Of a DNA stretch of 64,000 nucleotides, positions 1-13,410 are shown in pieces. Below the pieces are notes generated by a model. That model saw nothing but the letters and a program-made list of their open reading frames with translations, did not search any database and had not been told where the DNA came from. A program made the translations under genes and the position numbers. Origin of the DNA: Urophycis tenuis (taxonomy: Eukaryota; Chordata; Actinopteri; Gadiformes; Phycidae); the NCBI GenBank assembly GCA_036785325.1, contig JAXIVH010000018.1, positions 8,020,859 through 8,084,858 of the forward strand, given 5' to 3'. Position 1 is the stretch's first letter, and the number at the start of each line of letters is the position of its first letter.

Positions 1-823
1 CTTTCGTTTTGGAGTCACTTCACCCTTTCGTCTTTCCCTATCCTTCCCCGTCTTCCGAGTATCAAGTATTGTTATTTGTTGTGTCATTTTAAAGATAGTG
101 GAGCCACTAAAAGTGCACTCAGGCATGTCAGGGTATGTATGGGCTGATTGATTGGTGCCATTTTTGTAAAAGGCTATTGTCAGTTTTCTTTGGATTATCA
201 GTGTTCAATTATAGTGTCATGCCATTTGTAACTAACTAGTGACTGATTTTGTAAGTGATTTTTCACCTGACATTGAAACTGACTTGCACACAGAAATGCT
301 TATATTCAGAGTTCATTGTGAGAAATATATATTTTTAGCCAAAATGAATGATGCTACTTGGGGTAAAGCAGCTTGTAATGTAACAATCCTTACGGCAGTG
401 CTTAAAAATAAGAGTGATTACTAGAGTTAGTGAAAATGTTATGTGCCATATAAAATGTTATGGTAAATCATTTGAGCTCATTTGAGTTAATAATGCATTA
501 ATCATTTTGGAAAATCTACCTACATGGAAATTAACAATGCATTTCCATAACAGTTTTATTAATGAGACCTGAGGTAATCGTTCTTAAGCGATCTAAAATA
601 AAACGTGCATTTTCTGAAAGCATTGAACTCAAAACCTAAATCTGCAAATTTTCCTTCTTACATTTTTTGATTTTGAAGTTATATCTTCTCGGTCAGGACA
701 TACACAGACAACTCAATAACCATTATTTAGAAAAGTCATCAGTAAAAACAAATTTGATACAATGAAAATGCAGAGGGCAGACAGCGTTCAATATGGCCTC
801 ACGTTAAACTTGCCCTGCTGCCC
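1..823. other. Intron-like DNA, nothing recognised
   Basis: AT-rich sequence with frequent stops in all frames. I see no exon with good splice sites and no recognised repeat. Confidence 0.6.
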
Positions 824-826
824 TTA

Positions 827-1302
827 AGGCTGGGTTATGCTTCGTTTATGCTTCCGCGTCGACGCAACGCTGGGGGGTTGCGGACCCTTTATGGACCCTT
901 TACGTCCTTGACGTGCACCTCCCAAAATCCTAGACGCGCGTTGAGGCGACGCAACCCCAACGCAGCGGCTTTGGCTGTGATTGGTCTGCGAACTACATTC
1001 ACATCGCTTTTCCGGTTTCCACGCGTAAACACTGCCAAGGTGTAAACACAGCCTTGATAAATGCTTCGACTGATTGGCGACAACATATATATGTATAAAT
1101 TTTGCCTTCATTTCTGTAAACTTTTTTTAACTTGCTAGTAATCCGTATGTAATGATCAGAATGGTCATTCTGGTCCCTCTACCGCTGTGGCAATGAATTG
1201 CATTTCGAGACGTAAACCCCACACTGAACCATCACGGGCGAGCAACTGCGTGGCCATTGCGTGATCACGACACAATCCCTACGCAGAAGCATAAACCAGA
1301 CT
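827..1302 (-). mobile_element. PIF/Harbinger-type MITE, copy 1
   Basis: The ends are inverted repeats: AGGCTGGGTTATGCTTC at the left and, reading inward from the right, a slightly mutated copy. The element is flanked by TTA on both sides (824-826 and 1303-1305), the 3-bp TWA-type duplication made by PIF/Harbinger elements. It is the reverse-orientation relative of 39187-39667; both contain the segment GTCGCCAATCAGTCGAAGC and a GCGTCGACGCAACG-like subterminal region. No transposase reading frame is present, so it is non-autonomous. About 476 bp. The short ORFs inside it are not genes. Confidence 0.85.
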
Positions 1303-1305
1303 TTA

Positions 1306-3251
1306 GTTGAAAAAAACCCCAACCAAAGCGATATGAAAGGACGATACAAAACCTTTTTTTATGTTGAATTGCGCCCCCAGATGACACCCCTAAATATGAC
1401 AAGCAATTACCGATTCCTAATGGAGTTTAACAGGCCTGCCAACGTTCTGCCTCCCCAGGAAGTGCTTTTAGGTATCCCGTAAGCGCTTTCATCCTGTGTC
1501 TCCGACGTGATAAAAAGCACCAGCCCCTGCACTCCATGACAAACGCTGGCATCCCAAAAAAAGAGCGGAGAAGGGCTGTGTATAAATAACCACGTCGACA
1601 TATTTCCTCTTGTCTGACACTGTTTGGTCATAATACTTGAGAGATTTTGATACACAGCCCTTCATTAGAATTCCATCCTTTTGTTGTCAGAGTCAACAAA
1701 GAAAGAAATGAACCCATAATTATAAGTAGCTTACAAAAAGCGGGTCGCTTATTTTTGGTAAAATATGCCTTAAATATAAAATATATCATCATTGCCTTAA
1801 TAGCCACCTAGTTGCACATGTATAATATATTTATTTAGGGTAAGGTAAAGACTGTTGCAACAGTTACAATATACTTTTTACAGTAGGTTTTTGTTCTTTG
1901 CTGAAGGCAAGGTTATGTTGGAACAGGGACAAGAGAAGAGGGAAAGAAATGGAAAGTCATTGGGTCAGCTTCGTAATATCAAAAGGTTAGACGGCGTCAA
2001 ACTCACTCACATCTTGCATTGTCCCTCTTCAGCATGTTTCCAAGTCTGCTGCCTTTGGGAAGGATCAGGTTCATGTAATTAACTTGTCATTTCATATGGG
2101 ATTACGCCAACAATTGTTGTCTGGGGTTATAAATGCATATGCTATATGTGTTACTTCTTTTAGTCTCATAATTCACTTAATCAGAGCTATAAATATAAAT
2201 TAATAGTTAAGTATTAATTCATATTTATAGCTACATACATTCAAAATTAAAATTCTTTTAGGTGTGTATTATTTTTAACCTGTAAATATATGATGATCAT
2301 TTGGGTCTAAGGGACTAATATGCCTTTTTTTGTTTGGTCCAGTATTGAGTAAGAACACTGAGAATTCACCAAAAACTGGCTGCAATGTTATCCTTTGGGG
2401 CAATGGAGCCCTATCAATGTTCGATGTACGATTGCCTGCTTTTACCAATAACAGGTTCTGATTGTTATCATAAGTGTCTGAAAACATGGATAGCATCCCT
2501 ACAAAGAAATGCTACTTTTTCCTGTACCTTTCGCTTGATCTGGGCCTGGATGTGATTGGGTCAAACCAAGTCTCACTCAAGCTGAAGTCTCACTCTGGAT
2601 TCTCTTTGCTGCGTTGTTGCAGGAAATGTACCTACTGTCCTCACAATTTCAACTCTCCTTCCAAATTCTTTAGATAACACTGATCTAGGCTTTCTATAGT
2701 CAAACACAGCAAACTCTCCTCTCTCCAGCTCTCACTCACATTTCGACCGTTATCTTCTTGCAACAACTCAGCATCTTGCAAGACTTCTTATTCTCATTTT
2801 AGACATGGTTGGATACAAAACAAACCTACTGGTCAAGCAAAAGGTAAAGAAGCAAGCTTTATTTCACTGTAGGGATCCTTTCCATAATATCATCCTTTCC
2901 ATAATATTACAGTATACTCTGAGCCACTGAGTCAGTGGCAAACATAACCACTTTTAGAGAATGTTCAGTGATGAGACGCTATTGCCCCAAATAATTACAT
3001 TGCAGCCCATTTTTGTGGAGTAAGACTGCAGTGTTCTCACTCACTTCTGGACCAAACATTGACATCCACATTAGTCCCTTTGACCCAAATTAATCTGACA
3101 ATATAGTCCAGGTTTAAAAGTCTTGAAGTTTTCCTTTTAGCAACCCTTCCAGTGCCACATCCCCCCTTCCACCCATGTTGCACAACAGACAAAGAATCAT
3201 TGACCATGGTAGATCAACAGAGTAACAAGTAATATGTACACATGCATACAA
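1306..3251. other. Intron-like DNA, nothing recognised
   Basis: AT-rich with short open frames only. An AT-rich inverted stretch near 2195-2232 (AAATATAAATTAATA and TATTAATTCATATTT) is the only structure noticed. Confidence 0.6.
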
Positions 3252-3296
3252 ACACACACACACACGCACGCACGCACACACACACACACACACACC
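3252..3296. repeat. (CA)n/(CACG)n microsatellite
   Basis: CA repeat with a short GCACGCAC block inside. Imperfect, 45 bp. Confidence 0.95.
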
Positions 3297-4421
3297 CTTT
3301 TGCTTTGAATTTCCTAAAAATAAATTCCCACAAGCTCTGGCGTCCCTGTTCACTCGCTCTAATAACAGTGTGTCAGCCTTGGCTCTTATGTTCCCTCTAA
3401 ACAGCAGTTAGAAAAAAGATGCAGATGGGAGGATGTGATTTAAAAACTGACAACCCCGGGCTGCTGGAACCACCATGCACGCATCTAGCGAGCGTTGTGT
3501 GTGCCAACAAAGATGTAGCAAAGAAAAGAATGGGTTATTTTAGGATAGAGCTGTTTGTGATATGCTGATACTGCACCAAATCCTGATGTTTCCAGAGCTC
3601 AAGTGGAAAAACAACCAAGTCACATAACTGTGCTTTTGTTGATCAATTTCTATACAAAGTTTTACCTTTTTTAAATAGTTACTAAACAATAACAACCAAG
3701 CCTCAATGAACAGGGTGTATGTGGTTGTACATTTAGTTTTTTTTTTTTTGTAAATTGTAGTTTTGTGCAAGCCACACAGTTTTGTAGACATAGAGTTCAA
3801 TTATATATTGGTTTGATAACCTCTTTATTTGGATTATTAATGTTTATTTTACCAGGCATATAATTCTGGCCTTAAAGCGGGCAAGAAAAATGTTGAGGAT
3901 TTGTCTTGTAAATACATGAACTAACTGATTACTCTTTGATTCTTAAGGCCCCCCTACATTTAAAACTTAAAATGTTCTGTCAATGTATTGCAAGGGGTTG
4001 ACAGCAAGAACATGAAGAAAAGAAAATTGAGCTATGTGGGGAAACATGGCATATAGAAGTCAATCAATTACTACATCAGATTTTTCTTTTAATTTGAACT
4101 TCAACTCGAAAGTGTAATGCCCCATTCACTCCAATCCTACTCGGAGGGTGGTACCCCTTGTTAAAACTTGAAATAACCCACAATGACATTGAAATAAAAT
4201 ACTTTTTAGGCTGAGAGTTATAGAGGAGGTATCATTTTCAAGGCTATGACAGTGTTTTGATACTTAAAATAATATATTGTATGCCTTGTTGAGTATGAGT
4301 GTTATAAAGATGGATGTTGTATATAAAATATGCATCTCCCTGTAGCACATTAACTAACCATCTCTTGATGTAGCTATCAACATGGCTGCTGCCCAAACAC
4401 TGCTCCACATGTACCGTGATG

Positions 4422-4560
4422 TTAAGTCAAGTCAAGTCTAGTAAACTTTATTGTCAGTTGTCATGAATGTACAGGACATACACAAAAACCAAAATGCCAT
4501 TTCCCCCCTATCCCCAGTGCTAGACACGCATGCAATATAAATATAAATACATAAAAATAT
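4422..4560 (-). mobile_element. LINE 3' end, truncated (CR1/L2/Rex1-like)
   Basis: Read on the minus strand, the segment ends GACAATAAAGTTTACTAGAC followed by repeated GACTT. That is the typical 3' end of fish non-LTR elements, which carry an AATAAAG-like end and a short tandem tail. Upstream on the minus strand it includes a GGGGGAAATGGCATTTTGG stretch. No reverse-transcriptase sequence is left. The 5' limit is uncertain and may run to about 4720. Confidence 0.6.
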
Positions 4561-4720
4561 GAGTACAAAAATCTAAATAAAAGGGTGTCGCGAATATGTA
4601 CAATTGTTGTAAACAGTGTAAACAGTAAGAGGTATGGAGGGTAATAAACAGTAATAAATAAACAGTATGGACATAAATAAACAGTATGGACATATTAGCA
4701 ACAACAAACAAAACAAAAAA

Positions 4721-6409
4721 GGCAGCAAAAAAAAAAAAGATTTACGACATCCTTTAGCTAAATGGATGGATAAACAACAGAAACTCCCATATTCAAATAG
4801 CAAATGAGCATATTATGCTCATGGCTACCTTCAGCTCATAACAATGGAGTTGAGGAGCAATTTCAGTCAGCAATATCACATCTCAGGGTCCCTGTCTCTG
4901 TCATATTCACAAAATGTGTCAAATTCCAATAGAATGCATAATAGTGGGGACCAGACTCCCAGGTGTGTGAGGGATTATGGAGAATGCATGATCTTGGGGA
5001 CCAGGCTTGTATTTCTGACTGACATCAGCAGATAACTACAAGACCACCATTAAAACGGGCAACACAATGAATTGTGTGTCTGTGAGTAAATGACACTTTG
5101 TTAAAGACAAAGAGAGAGTGGGAAAGGAGTTACTCAGAATCACTCCTTGCCCATAATAACAATGACCATCATGTATGTGGAGATCAGGTAGCACTGGCTC
5201 TGGGGGGTGGACTGGACCGTCAGAATGATGCCCGATGTTGAAGGTTTAGCTCTATGCATTCAACTTGAGATGGCAGGTCTTTAAAACTTTGGGATTTTTC
5301 ATTTTAGTTGGCTAAACACGACTAAGAAACGGTAAAGGAGGCGCTTGTTGGAATATCGGAGGCAAGCCCATAATATACAGTGCAAATGGACCAATAAGCT
5401 CTATGGTAAAAATGGCTGGTGCACCCCAAAGTTAGTTCCGCACCCTGCATACTACTATCACATAACAAATAACAATACTACTGCTGCATTCAAGGAAAGA
5501 AAGTAAGGTGCTTTTGAAAGGAAAGAAGATTTTCTTCCAGATTCCCAGAAAAAAGGAGTACTTAAAGGATAGCCCTCAATAGAGCTGGTCGAGTGTACGA
5601 TTATCTTCCTTCACCCAGGGCAGAAGATGAGAAAGAAGACTGCTCACGGCTCAGGTTCAGCTTTCATATATATACTCCCCATCGTTGAGGTGTATTGATC
5701 CAATGTAATGTTGCTAAATTCACAGGGGTTAAGTCCTTGCTTGCTTCAAAGACTCTGCAACTATGACATTTATAGTGTATGCCAAGGAGAAGGAATGCCT
5801 GCTCAAAAGTTAACTTTAACTAATAATAAAGAGGAACCTTCAAACTACCAACCTTCCCACCTTATTTATATTTGGTTTGTTTGCTAAACCTTCTTCAGAT
5901 AGAGTTTGTGCTGTATGTCAGCCCTGAGATGGAGCAGTGGGTGGTGTGCAGAACGAGTGACGACTGAGGTGTTTGTGTGTGCTACTCTACTCCACAGAGG
6001 TCCAGTAAAAAATGAAAACAAAAAACAATGGATGGAATGGATAGCATTTCTGCATGGTATTCATCCCTGTTCAGTTGAACCCTTTCCACACAGGTTTGTT
6101 TCTGTCACCGGGGTGTATTCTGTTTTGAAACACCTGCACACCGCACACAGAGCTGAGCTTGTGGGAGCGGTGTGGCTGCTCTGTGGCTGCTGTGTGGCAT
6201 AGCTATAAGGCAGAGACGTTATCTGTAATCTGTGACTGGCCTCTCCTTCATGCGGTTCATAACAGAAGTGCAACATGTTACAGATAACCACAACAGGAAT
6301 GACCACTGATGGTTCACCGGAATCACAATCAGAATTTGTATTGCAAAGGACTCCCTCTTCAGCTGGAGTCAGGATGTGCGCCACAGAGAATAAAGGAGTG
6401 TCAGCTGGG
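4721..6409. other. Intron-like DNA, nothing recognised
   Basis: There are short dispersed direct repeats such as GGGGACCAGACT and GGGGACCAGGCT near 4945-5005, within a 60-bp imperfect duplication (AGAATGCATAATAGTGGGGA versus AGAATGCATGATCTTGGGGA). No coding signal. Confidence 0.6.
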
Positions 6410-7314
6410 CCACCCCCACATGGTCCACCCCCACATGGTCCACCCCCACATGGTCCACCCTCACATGGTCCACCCCCACATGGTCCACCCTCACATGGTC
6501 CACCCTCACATGGTCCACCCCCACATGGTCCACCCTCACATGGTCCACCCTCACATGGTCCACCCTCACATGGTCCACCCCCACATGGTCCACCCCCACA
6601 TGGTCCACCCCCACATGGTCCACCCCCACATGGTCCACCCTCACATGGTCCACCCCCACATGGTCCACCCTCACATGGTCCACCCCCACATGGTCCACCC
6701 TCACATGGTCCACCCTCACATGGTCCACCCTTACATGGTCCACCCTCACATGGTCCACCCTCACATGGTCCACCCCCACATGGTCCACCCTTACATGGTC
6801 CACCCTCACATGGTCCACCCCCACATGGTCCACCCCCACATGGTCCACCCTCACATGGTCCACCCTCACATGGTCCACCCTCACATGGTCCACCCCCACA
6901 TGGTCCACCCTCACATGGTCCACCCTCACATGGTCCACCCTCACATGGTCCACCCCCACATGGTCCACCCCCACATGGTCCACCCTCACATGGTCCATCC
7001 TCACACGGTCCACCCCCACATGGTCCACCCTCACATGGTCCACCCCCACATGGTCCACCCTCACATGGTCCACCCCCACATGGTCCACCCTCACATGGTC
7101 CACCCCCACATGGTCCACCCTCACATGGTCCACCCTCACATGGTCCACCCCCACATGGTCCACCCCCACATGGTCCACCCCCACATGGTCCACCCCCACA
7201 TGGTCCACCCTCACATGGTCCACCCTCACATGGTCCACCCCCACATGGTCCACCCTCACATGGTCCACCCTCACATGGTCCACCCCCACATGGTCCACCC
7301 TCACATGGTCCACC
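6410..7314. repeat. 15-bp minisatellite, about 60 units
   Basis: The unit is CCACCCCCACATGGT, repeated head to tail about 60 times. One position alternates between C and T from unit to unit. Rare variants are TTACATGGT (near 6729 and 6789) and a doubly changed unit near 6996-7010. Because 15 is a multiple of three and the unit holds no stop codon in several frames, long repetitive open frames exist on both strands. These have no signal peptide, start context or non-repeat domain and are not supported as genes. Every unit carries CACATG, a CANNTG E-box-type hexamer. Confidence 0.97.
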
Positions 7315-7380
7315 GTTGTGATGCTATCTAAACCATCAAAACCAAACACATCTTAAGTCATTGAACCAGCAGCTACCAGA

Positions 7381-7406
7381 CCCCCCCCCCCCCCCCCCCC
7401 CCCCCC
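7381..7406. repeat. Homopolymer run of 26 C
   Basis: An uninterrupted C tract lies about 65 bp after the 15-bp minisatellite. A shorter C run is at about 7532-7543. Run lengths in assemblies are often unreliable at such sites. Confidence 0.95.
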
Positions 7407-7469
7407 ATCATGCTACGGATGATGGTCAGGAGAGACAAGGGCGAGGTACTGTCTTCATCACCGCTTCCT

Positions 7470-7504
7470 GGTCGTCCCTCACACTGGCCGTGTGAGGGAC
7501 GACC
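7470..7504. repeat. Perfect inverted repeat, 15-bp stem with 5-base loop
   Basis: GGTCGTCCCTCACAC at 7470-7484 is exactly complementary to 7490-7504, with loop TGGCC. It could form a DNA or RNA hairpin. There is no T-run after it and no gene beside it, so it is not called a terminator. Confidence 0.93.
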
Positions 7505-7655
7505 GATGTGAGCTACATGTTAAAGTGCTTGCCCCCCCCCCCCCACCAAGCGGTAGCAGGGTGGCGGCTCTGTGGCATGCTAATGCTTCTACGCTCCATT
7601 CACTAACCAGGTTCCCTCGGCACTCTTGCCCAATCACACACAGCTTTTCCTTTAC

Positions 7656-7658
<3 letters not shown>

Positions 7659-7718
<60 letters not shown>
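7659..7718. repeat. (TG)n microsatellite
   Basis: Sixty bp of pure TG. Confidence 0.97.
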
Positions 7719-7719
<1 letters not shown>

Positions 7720-10700
7720 CATCCAAAATTGCAGGCTAATGCATGGCCACAATTTATACATGTACAGAGTTTGCATTCTGAACTGAACAAAGTACCAAGT
7801 CATGAGTTCAGCAGGAATATCTTCCACACAATAAGCATATACATACATTGTGTATGCAATACTGAATTACAGTATTGTGTATACTGCATTCAATGTACGC
7901 GCTCACACAGTTAAATACAGGCTGAAACCTCCTACCCTTAACACACACCCCTTTACTCTCACACATGCACACACACACAGGCATTCACTGCCTACACAGA
8001 AAAGCAACTCGAAGCATAGCTTTCTAATCAATATCACATGTGCTGCAGTGATGAAAAGGTATAGCAACCATAAGCCAACAACAAATGGGTTTGCATTGAC
8101 GTTGAAGTGAATCAATAGCAATGGAGGCTGTCCTTTCTCCGCCAATCCGACCCATGTGACATTTACAGAAATGGAGAAAGCCTTGTTACACGTTTCGTTT
8201 CCATAGCGTGTCATGCAGTGTATGAGTGATGCACTAGAACATCTATTCTCTACAGCTGTCCTGTGCTGTGCCACTACATATAAGAGGCTATCTGACGGTG
8301 TCATGTTGGTATTCCACATTCCCTGCCATTATGTACGCTTTCACACAGCACTTTTTTACCCCACTTACATTTCCTTTATTGGAGACGCTCTCCACTTCCT
8401 CTAGTTGTTGCAGATAGTTGACTGTATTAAAAAGTAGGATTTTAATCCCCTGGTCCTTGTTATAGAATAGCATCTAGTTGGTTACATTATAGCATCTAGC
8501 CAAATGAAGTTGATGAGTTCATGTGAGTTCATACCAAATTAACATGCCGTTGTTTGATTTGTCGAGAGATAGTCTTCACACACTAGACACGATACCGACT
8601 GTTCTTTTCTGCATTCTTTTCCTGCGTGGAATGCTGATGTATGTAAAGGAAGAGACAAATGTTTCTTCCTCCAGCCCTTTAAGTGTCTGATAGAGTCAAA
8701 AGTTGAATGCTTCTTTTATTTTTGTTTTATTTTCAGTAAGTCTAATGCTTTACCAGCATTTAGGCTCAGAGTTAGATGGAGTCACACAGATGGAGAGATA
8801 CTCTGGGTATGGAGGGGTATAGCAAATTTGGCCTCTATCTATCTATGTGTGTGTTTAGTGGGAGTGCTCCAGATACATGATTACCCCACATGATTGCAAC
8901 ATTCCATAAAGATTGAAGCTGTTTTTTAACGTCATCCACAACAATGTACAACATTGCAGAATAACAATGAGCATAAAGGCTATGAGGCTAATGCAGAGGA
9001 CCACAGATGGTGCTGCCTAATTTCCAACTGATCCCCCCCCCAGTGCCCAGCCACCCCGGGCCCCTGTGCTTTAAGCCAAGCAGAGTTGCTTCACAACTGG
9101 CTCTCCAGAAGGATCCAGCTGCGCTGTGCCATGCGGATGGGGACTGAGCACGGCTGACAGTGCTGTGAGTGTGAGTGTGCTTTGTTCACACCAGGGGAGC
9201 TACTGAGAATCAGGAACCCACTCCGAGATGCAGACGATGGACTGCACATGAGATACATTAAGTACATGTGTGTACAGCTCACAGAAACCATATTGACATT
9301 AAAATGTTTCATTAACACAAATTATAATTATTAGTTGTAAATGAAATAATTGCACATTGTCAATACAAAATGTTACTTGTAATGACACAGACAAACAAAT
9401 CAAAGCGGAAAGAGTTAGAAATGAAGGATACAGATAAATAATACATGGACACACACACACACACACCCTGTCAGCCAGCTCTTCCTCTGTCCTCCACACA
9501 TTGATCGGCACAGCGTGCTTCCTGCTGGGGAAGCTAACAGACGTTAGGTAACGTGCATGCGTGCCTCACATAGGCAGACTGGCTGGTATCTCCCTTCCCC
9601 CTCCCATCACGGCCTGCCGCCATGTCTCCATGCACAGCCGTGCTCTGCAGCAGCGCCTGCATATGGGGTCTGGGCTTAAGTTGATGGATTGATGGTCGTT
9701 TGTTTCGGCAAAGTAATCCCACCTGCACCAAGATCTTTTTTTTCCACGGGGCGGGGTCATTCTTCACTCCACGCTCTCAAGAGGGCGAGGATTCCGTCGG
9801 CGTGGTGTAAGTGATGCTCATGAGAATATGTGTGCGTGTAGGATGGCGAGGCCGTGGCATACTGCGTTGGCGATTGGAAGCCGTTGGGAGGAGGTTCCTC
9901 TCTTTGTATTGTTGTTATTAATTGCCTTCCTCATGCTTACAGCACAACACAACACAGTTAGAGGGCGTGGGTGTTGAGAATGAGTCCATTGGGGGTACGG
10001 TTGTGTTGCCCAATGTGTGGCTGACCACCCTCTGTGGAGGGCCAGCCGTCTTCCAGCTTGCCAAATAACTGCACCATCTAGCATCATCGTAAGCACCTCC
10101 CATACTAATCAATGGTGGAACAGATTGACTTTGGTGAGTGAGTAATTAAAACAATCTGCAGCTCTTGGCCCACCAAAGGAACTGATATGTAGCAATTAGC
10201 CATGTAGCCATTTACGTGTTTCAAACACCAGCAACTTGCTGAGCAACAAGTTGAGCAACACCAGGCTCCTTTTGAATGTACCCGTGTCTCAATGTGTGGA
10301 CATTAGGCACATTTAGGTTTAGATCAAGGAAAGTCGCTATGGTTTTTGGAGCCAGGAGTATGCAAAATGTGGTCCTTTGAATTCCTTTTGACATCCAAGA
10401 CTCATACTGGTGATTACGCCTTTAGTTCCCTTGCTGTAATTCAGAGCTTGAATTTCAAAAATCTATCTTAACATGCTCCTGAGGATTTCTTATTATTAAT
10501 GTTTTGATAGCAGTGCTGAGCTACCCCACATAACATTATCTAGTCACTATCTAATAATATGTTAGCAAGTTAACATTATATTACTTGAGGTTATTTCATT
10601 AAAATGCAATGATATTACATGAATAAATGTTACTTCACTTAATGTAAAATTGAATGGGTGCTTGTGTGGCAGATATTTTAATTGTACTCATTTCCATATG

Positions 10701-11901
10701 ATCTGAATGCTTAGGCAGGCTTTATAAATAGTATTTTTGGAAATCTTTTTAATCATATTCTTTCAAATTGCACACAGCTCTCCAGCTGTCCTCAATAATG
10801 TGTGTCCTCAAGACAAGCATTATTTTTTAGATTTCTTAAAGGTTAAAATAAAAAAGATGACACTTTAGGTATGCATTTTCTTGGTTTTGAATATCCTTAT
10901 CCTCCAATAAAAGAAAACATAAGGGACCCTGCTTGGCCATCTTGGCAATCTTTGAACCCTGAGTCAGGTGACCTGACTGATTGTCAGGTCTGTCCTTCAA
11001 TCAATGGCAATCTACAGTCTTGATTGAAGATGATGGCGCACCTATCGTGATGGTTAAACCTTGATGACACAAGGTGCAGTAATGGTAATGACAGGTGATC
11101 CTGTGGCGATGACTTACCTCTGATCCCTTCCTGTGCACTATATATTTTCATCTATATTTTTTTGTTTGTTGTTTGGAAGTTCCACTCAGAACAGCCAAAG
11201 AACAGTAATGCTACAGCACAGTGGAATTCCAGTCTATGGCAACAAAGAAATGGCCAAGGAAAGGGTGATGAAAATACAAACCTAACTTAGACAGACTGAC
11301 TGATAAGTTTAATCTCTAGTATCTATGTATTTATCCAGTCATGTATCAGTTACGATACAGACCTATAAGTCACGCTATGTAGCCTATTATGCCTACCAAG
11401 TTTAGTAGGTAGACAGAACGTAGCCCCAGACAGAACGTCTACAGTGTTTTAAATTTGAGGGGTTACACAAGGAAAGGTCTGCGTTGTTTAGTAGGAGATA
11501 CAGTGGGATATAATAATAATGGCATCAATGACATTAACCTTTTTAGTTGTATAATTATATGAAAAAACAAATAATATCGAATAACATAGTTGAGTTAATA
11601 TGTTTGCTTTATTTTGCACAGCTGGAACACACACAGTTACAGTTTAATCACAATAGAAATTCAGTTTGATGTTAAATCTTCCCCTTTTTTTGCTTCCTAA
11701 TCTCAGTATCTGACTGAGAGCTGCTTCACTTCAGATGAGTCTTGGTTACACATTGGTCAATGTTTCACACATATTTCCCTGAGTGCCACACTGCCCTGAG
11801 CCATTTTATGAACAAACAAATAACTAATCAAGCAGTTCAGAACTCCAATGTGCGCATATGGTGATGTGTGTCCGATGCAACAGGGCACTATTACTTATTT
11901 G
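7719..11901. other. Long intron-like stretch, nothing recognised
   Basis: About 4.2 kb of unique-looking sequence with one short CA run. The part at 9000-10130 is richer in G+C. Open frames there are short and have no recognisable domain. Confidence 0.55.
9449..9466. repeat. Short (CA)n microsatellite
   Basis: About nine CA units. Confidence 0.9.
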
Positions 11902-11927
11902 TATATATATATATATATATATATATT
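11902..11927. repeat. (TA)n microsatellite
   Basis: About 12 TA units in AT-rich intronic DNA. Confidence 0.92.
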
Positions 11928-13410
11928 TGAGAGACATATCATTTGAAGAAGAAGTCAACAATGGTAGGCCTATCATACTTATATGAAAGAAAGGAATCAA
12001 GCAGTTGAGGATACAACTCTGCACGTAGGGATCTGTGTCTGACACGACCACACACACTTATTGCATTTAGTTCAATATTAAAGTCTATTGTAAAATTTGA
12101 TTGATTCATTTGAGAGATTTGGCATGTTTCAGACGGACAGAACACACACAGTTATATCAGCGATGATGAGTATTCACGATGAACGTTCATGATCAATTTG
12201 AAAAACATATTCATTTGTTGAGATGTTTAATTTGGTCCACTTAGAATATGTAATATGTCACATTACACCACACTATGTAATATCTACAGACAGAACACAG
12301 TTGGTGCTGTCATGACTGCTCTCCTTCGCTGTCAGAGAAGCACTTCTCTCTGGAGAAGCTGGGTTGGATGGTGGTTCTGTAGACCTCAGTCTGGACATTT
12401 GTCATGGCATGTCATCTCACCTCTTGTTTATCTCTGCAAATGGCGGCTTGTGTCCATTTTCCTGCAAATAGGTTTTTTAACAGCTGGGATGGTTTCGGTT
12501 GGATGCTGTACATATACAGTATAATAAAAACAGAAATACTGGAAATAAACAAAATATTCTACCTATTTTGACTAGCACGATTGAAACAAATCTGTAAAAT
12601 GAGAGTAGAGTGTTGTGAGAGTATGGTGAATCAAAGTATTGATATTGGACCATGCATGAACTCTGTGTGGTCCTAATCTCTCTTGTTCTGACAACAATTT
12701 AGCTCCTTAATGCCTCCAATGATTGGCTCCACTTGTGCCTGGGAGTAGACCTGTGTTATTTTATTTTCTTTCTTTCTCTGTAATCAAATTCAGTGCTGTT
12801 TATATTTGTGTTTCCAGACACTTTGGCAATCTGCTTACACAGCATTACAGATTGCTGTGTTTCATTATATCAGGTGTGCTGCTCCGCATGCAGGGGAAAC
12901 ATCAGAGCAGGTTTGACTAACAAACACTTGGAATGAGTTAGGAGGGGTCTGTTTTCTATTCCTTTTTTGTTTTTGTTTTACTCTCACGAGTCTTGCTGAG
13001 TCCAGGGTAGTAATCTCACAGCCTGCTTGACAGAACGATATCTACACAGGGGCTCTTTTCAGGCTGAGCCGTTTGGTGTTTTGGTGTTGCTATTGGTCGT
13101 ATTCTGAATATGAAGGCAAATGAGAAAAGTGGAGATAATTGTTTCATGGATTAATCACAAAAAAAATACTACTCAGTACTGTCTCTGCAATGACATAAGC
13201 TAATTATAGCAACAGTACTGTTACCATAACAACACACGATTATACATCTGAAAGGTGTATCATTGAGGTACCAGAATGCTATATATTTGATGTGACATCA
13301 AACCAAACTGGGTTATATAACTGGCTCTCACTCATTCATGTACTCACACACGCAGTTGTCATATACAGTGAGGGTATTCTGCTGATAATATTGTTTTGCC
13401 TCTAATCAGA

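Noticed and set aside
6410..7314. CRISPR-like array
   Set aside because: Units are contiguous with no unique spacers, and the DNA is eukaryotic.
6275..7349. Three long overlapping open frames (348, 340 and 326 aa) on both strands
   Set aside because: They are translations of the 15-bp minisatellite; there is no independent domain, codon signal or splice context.
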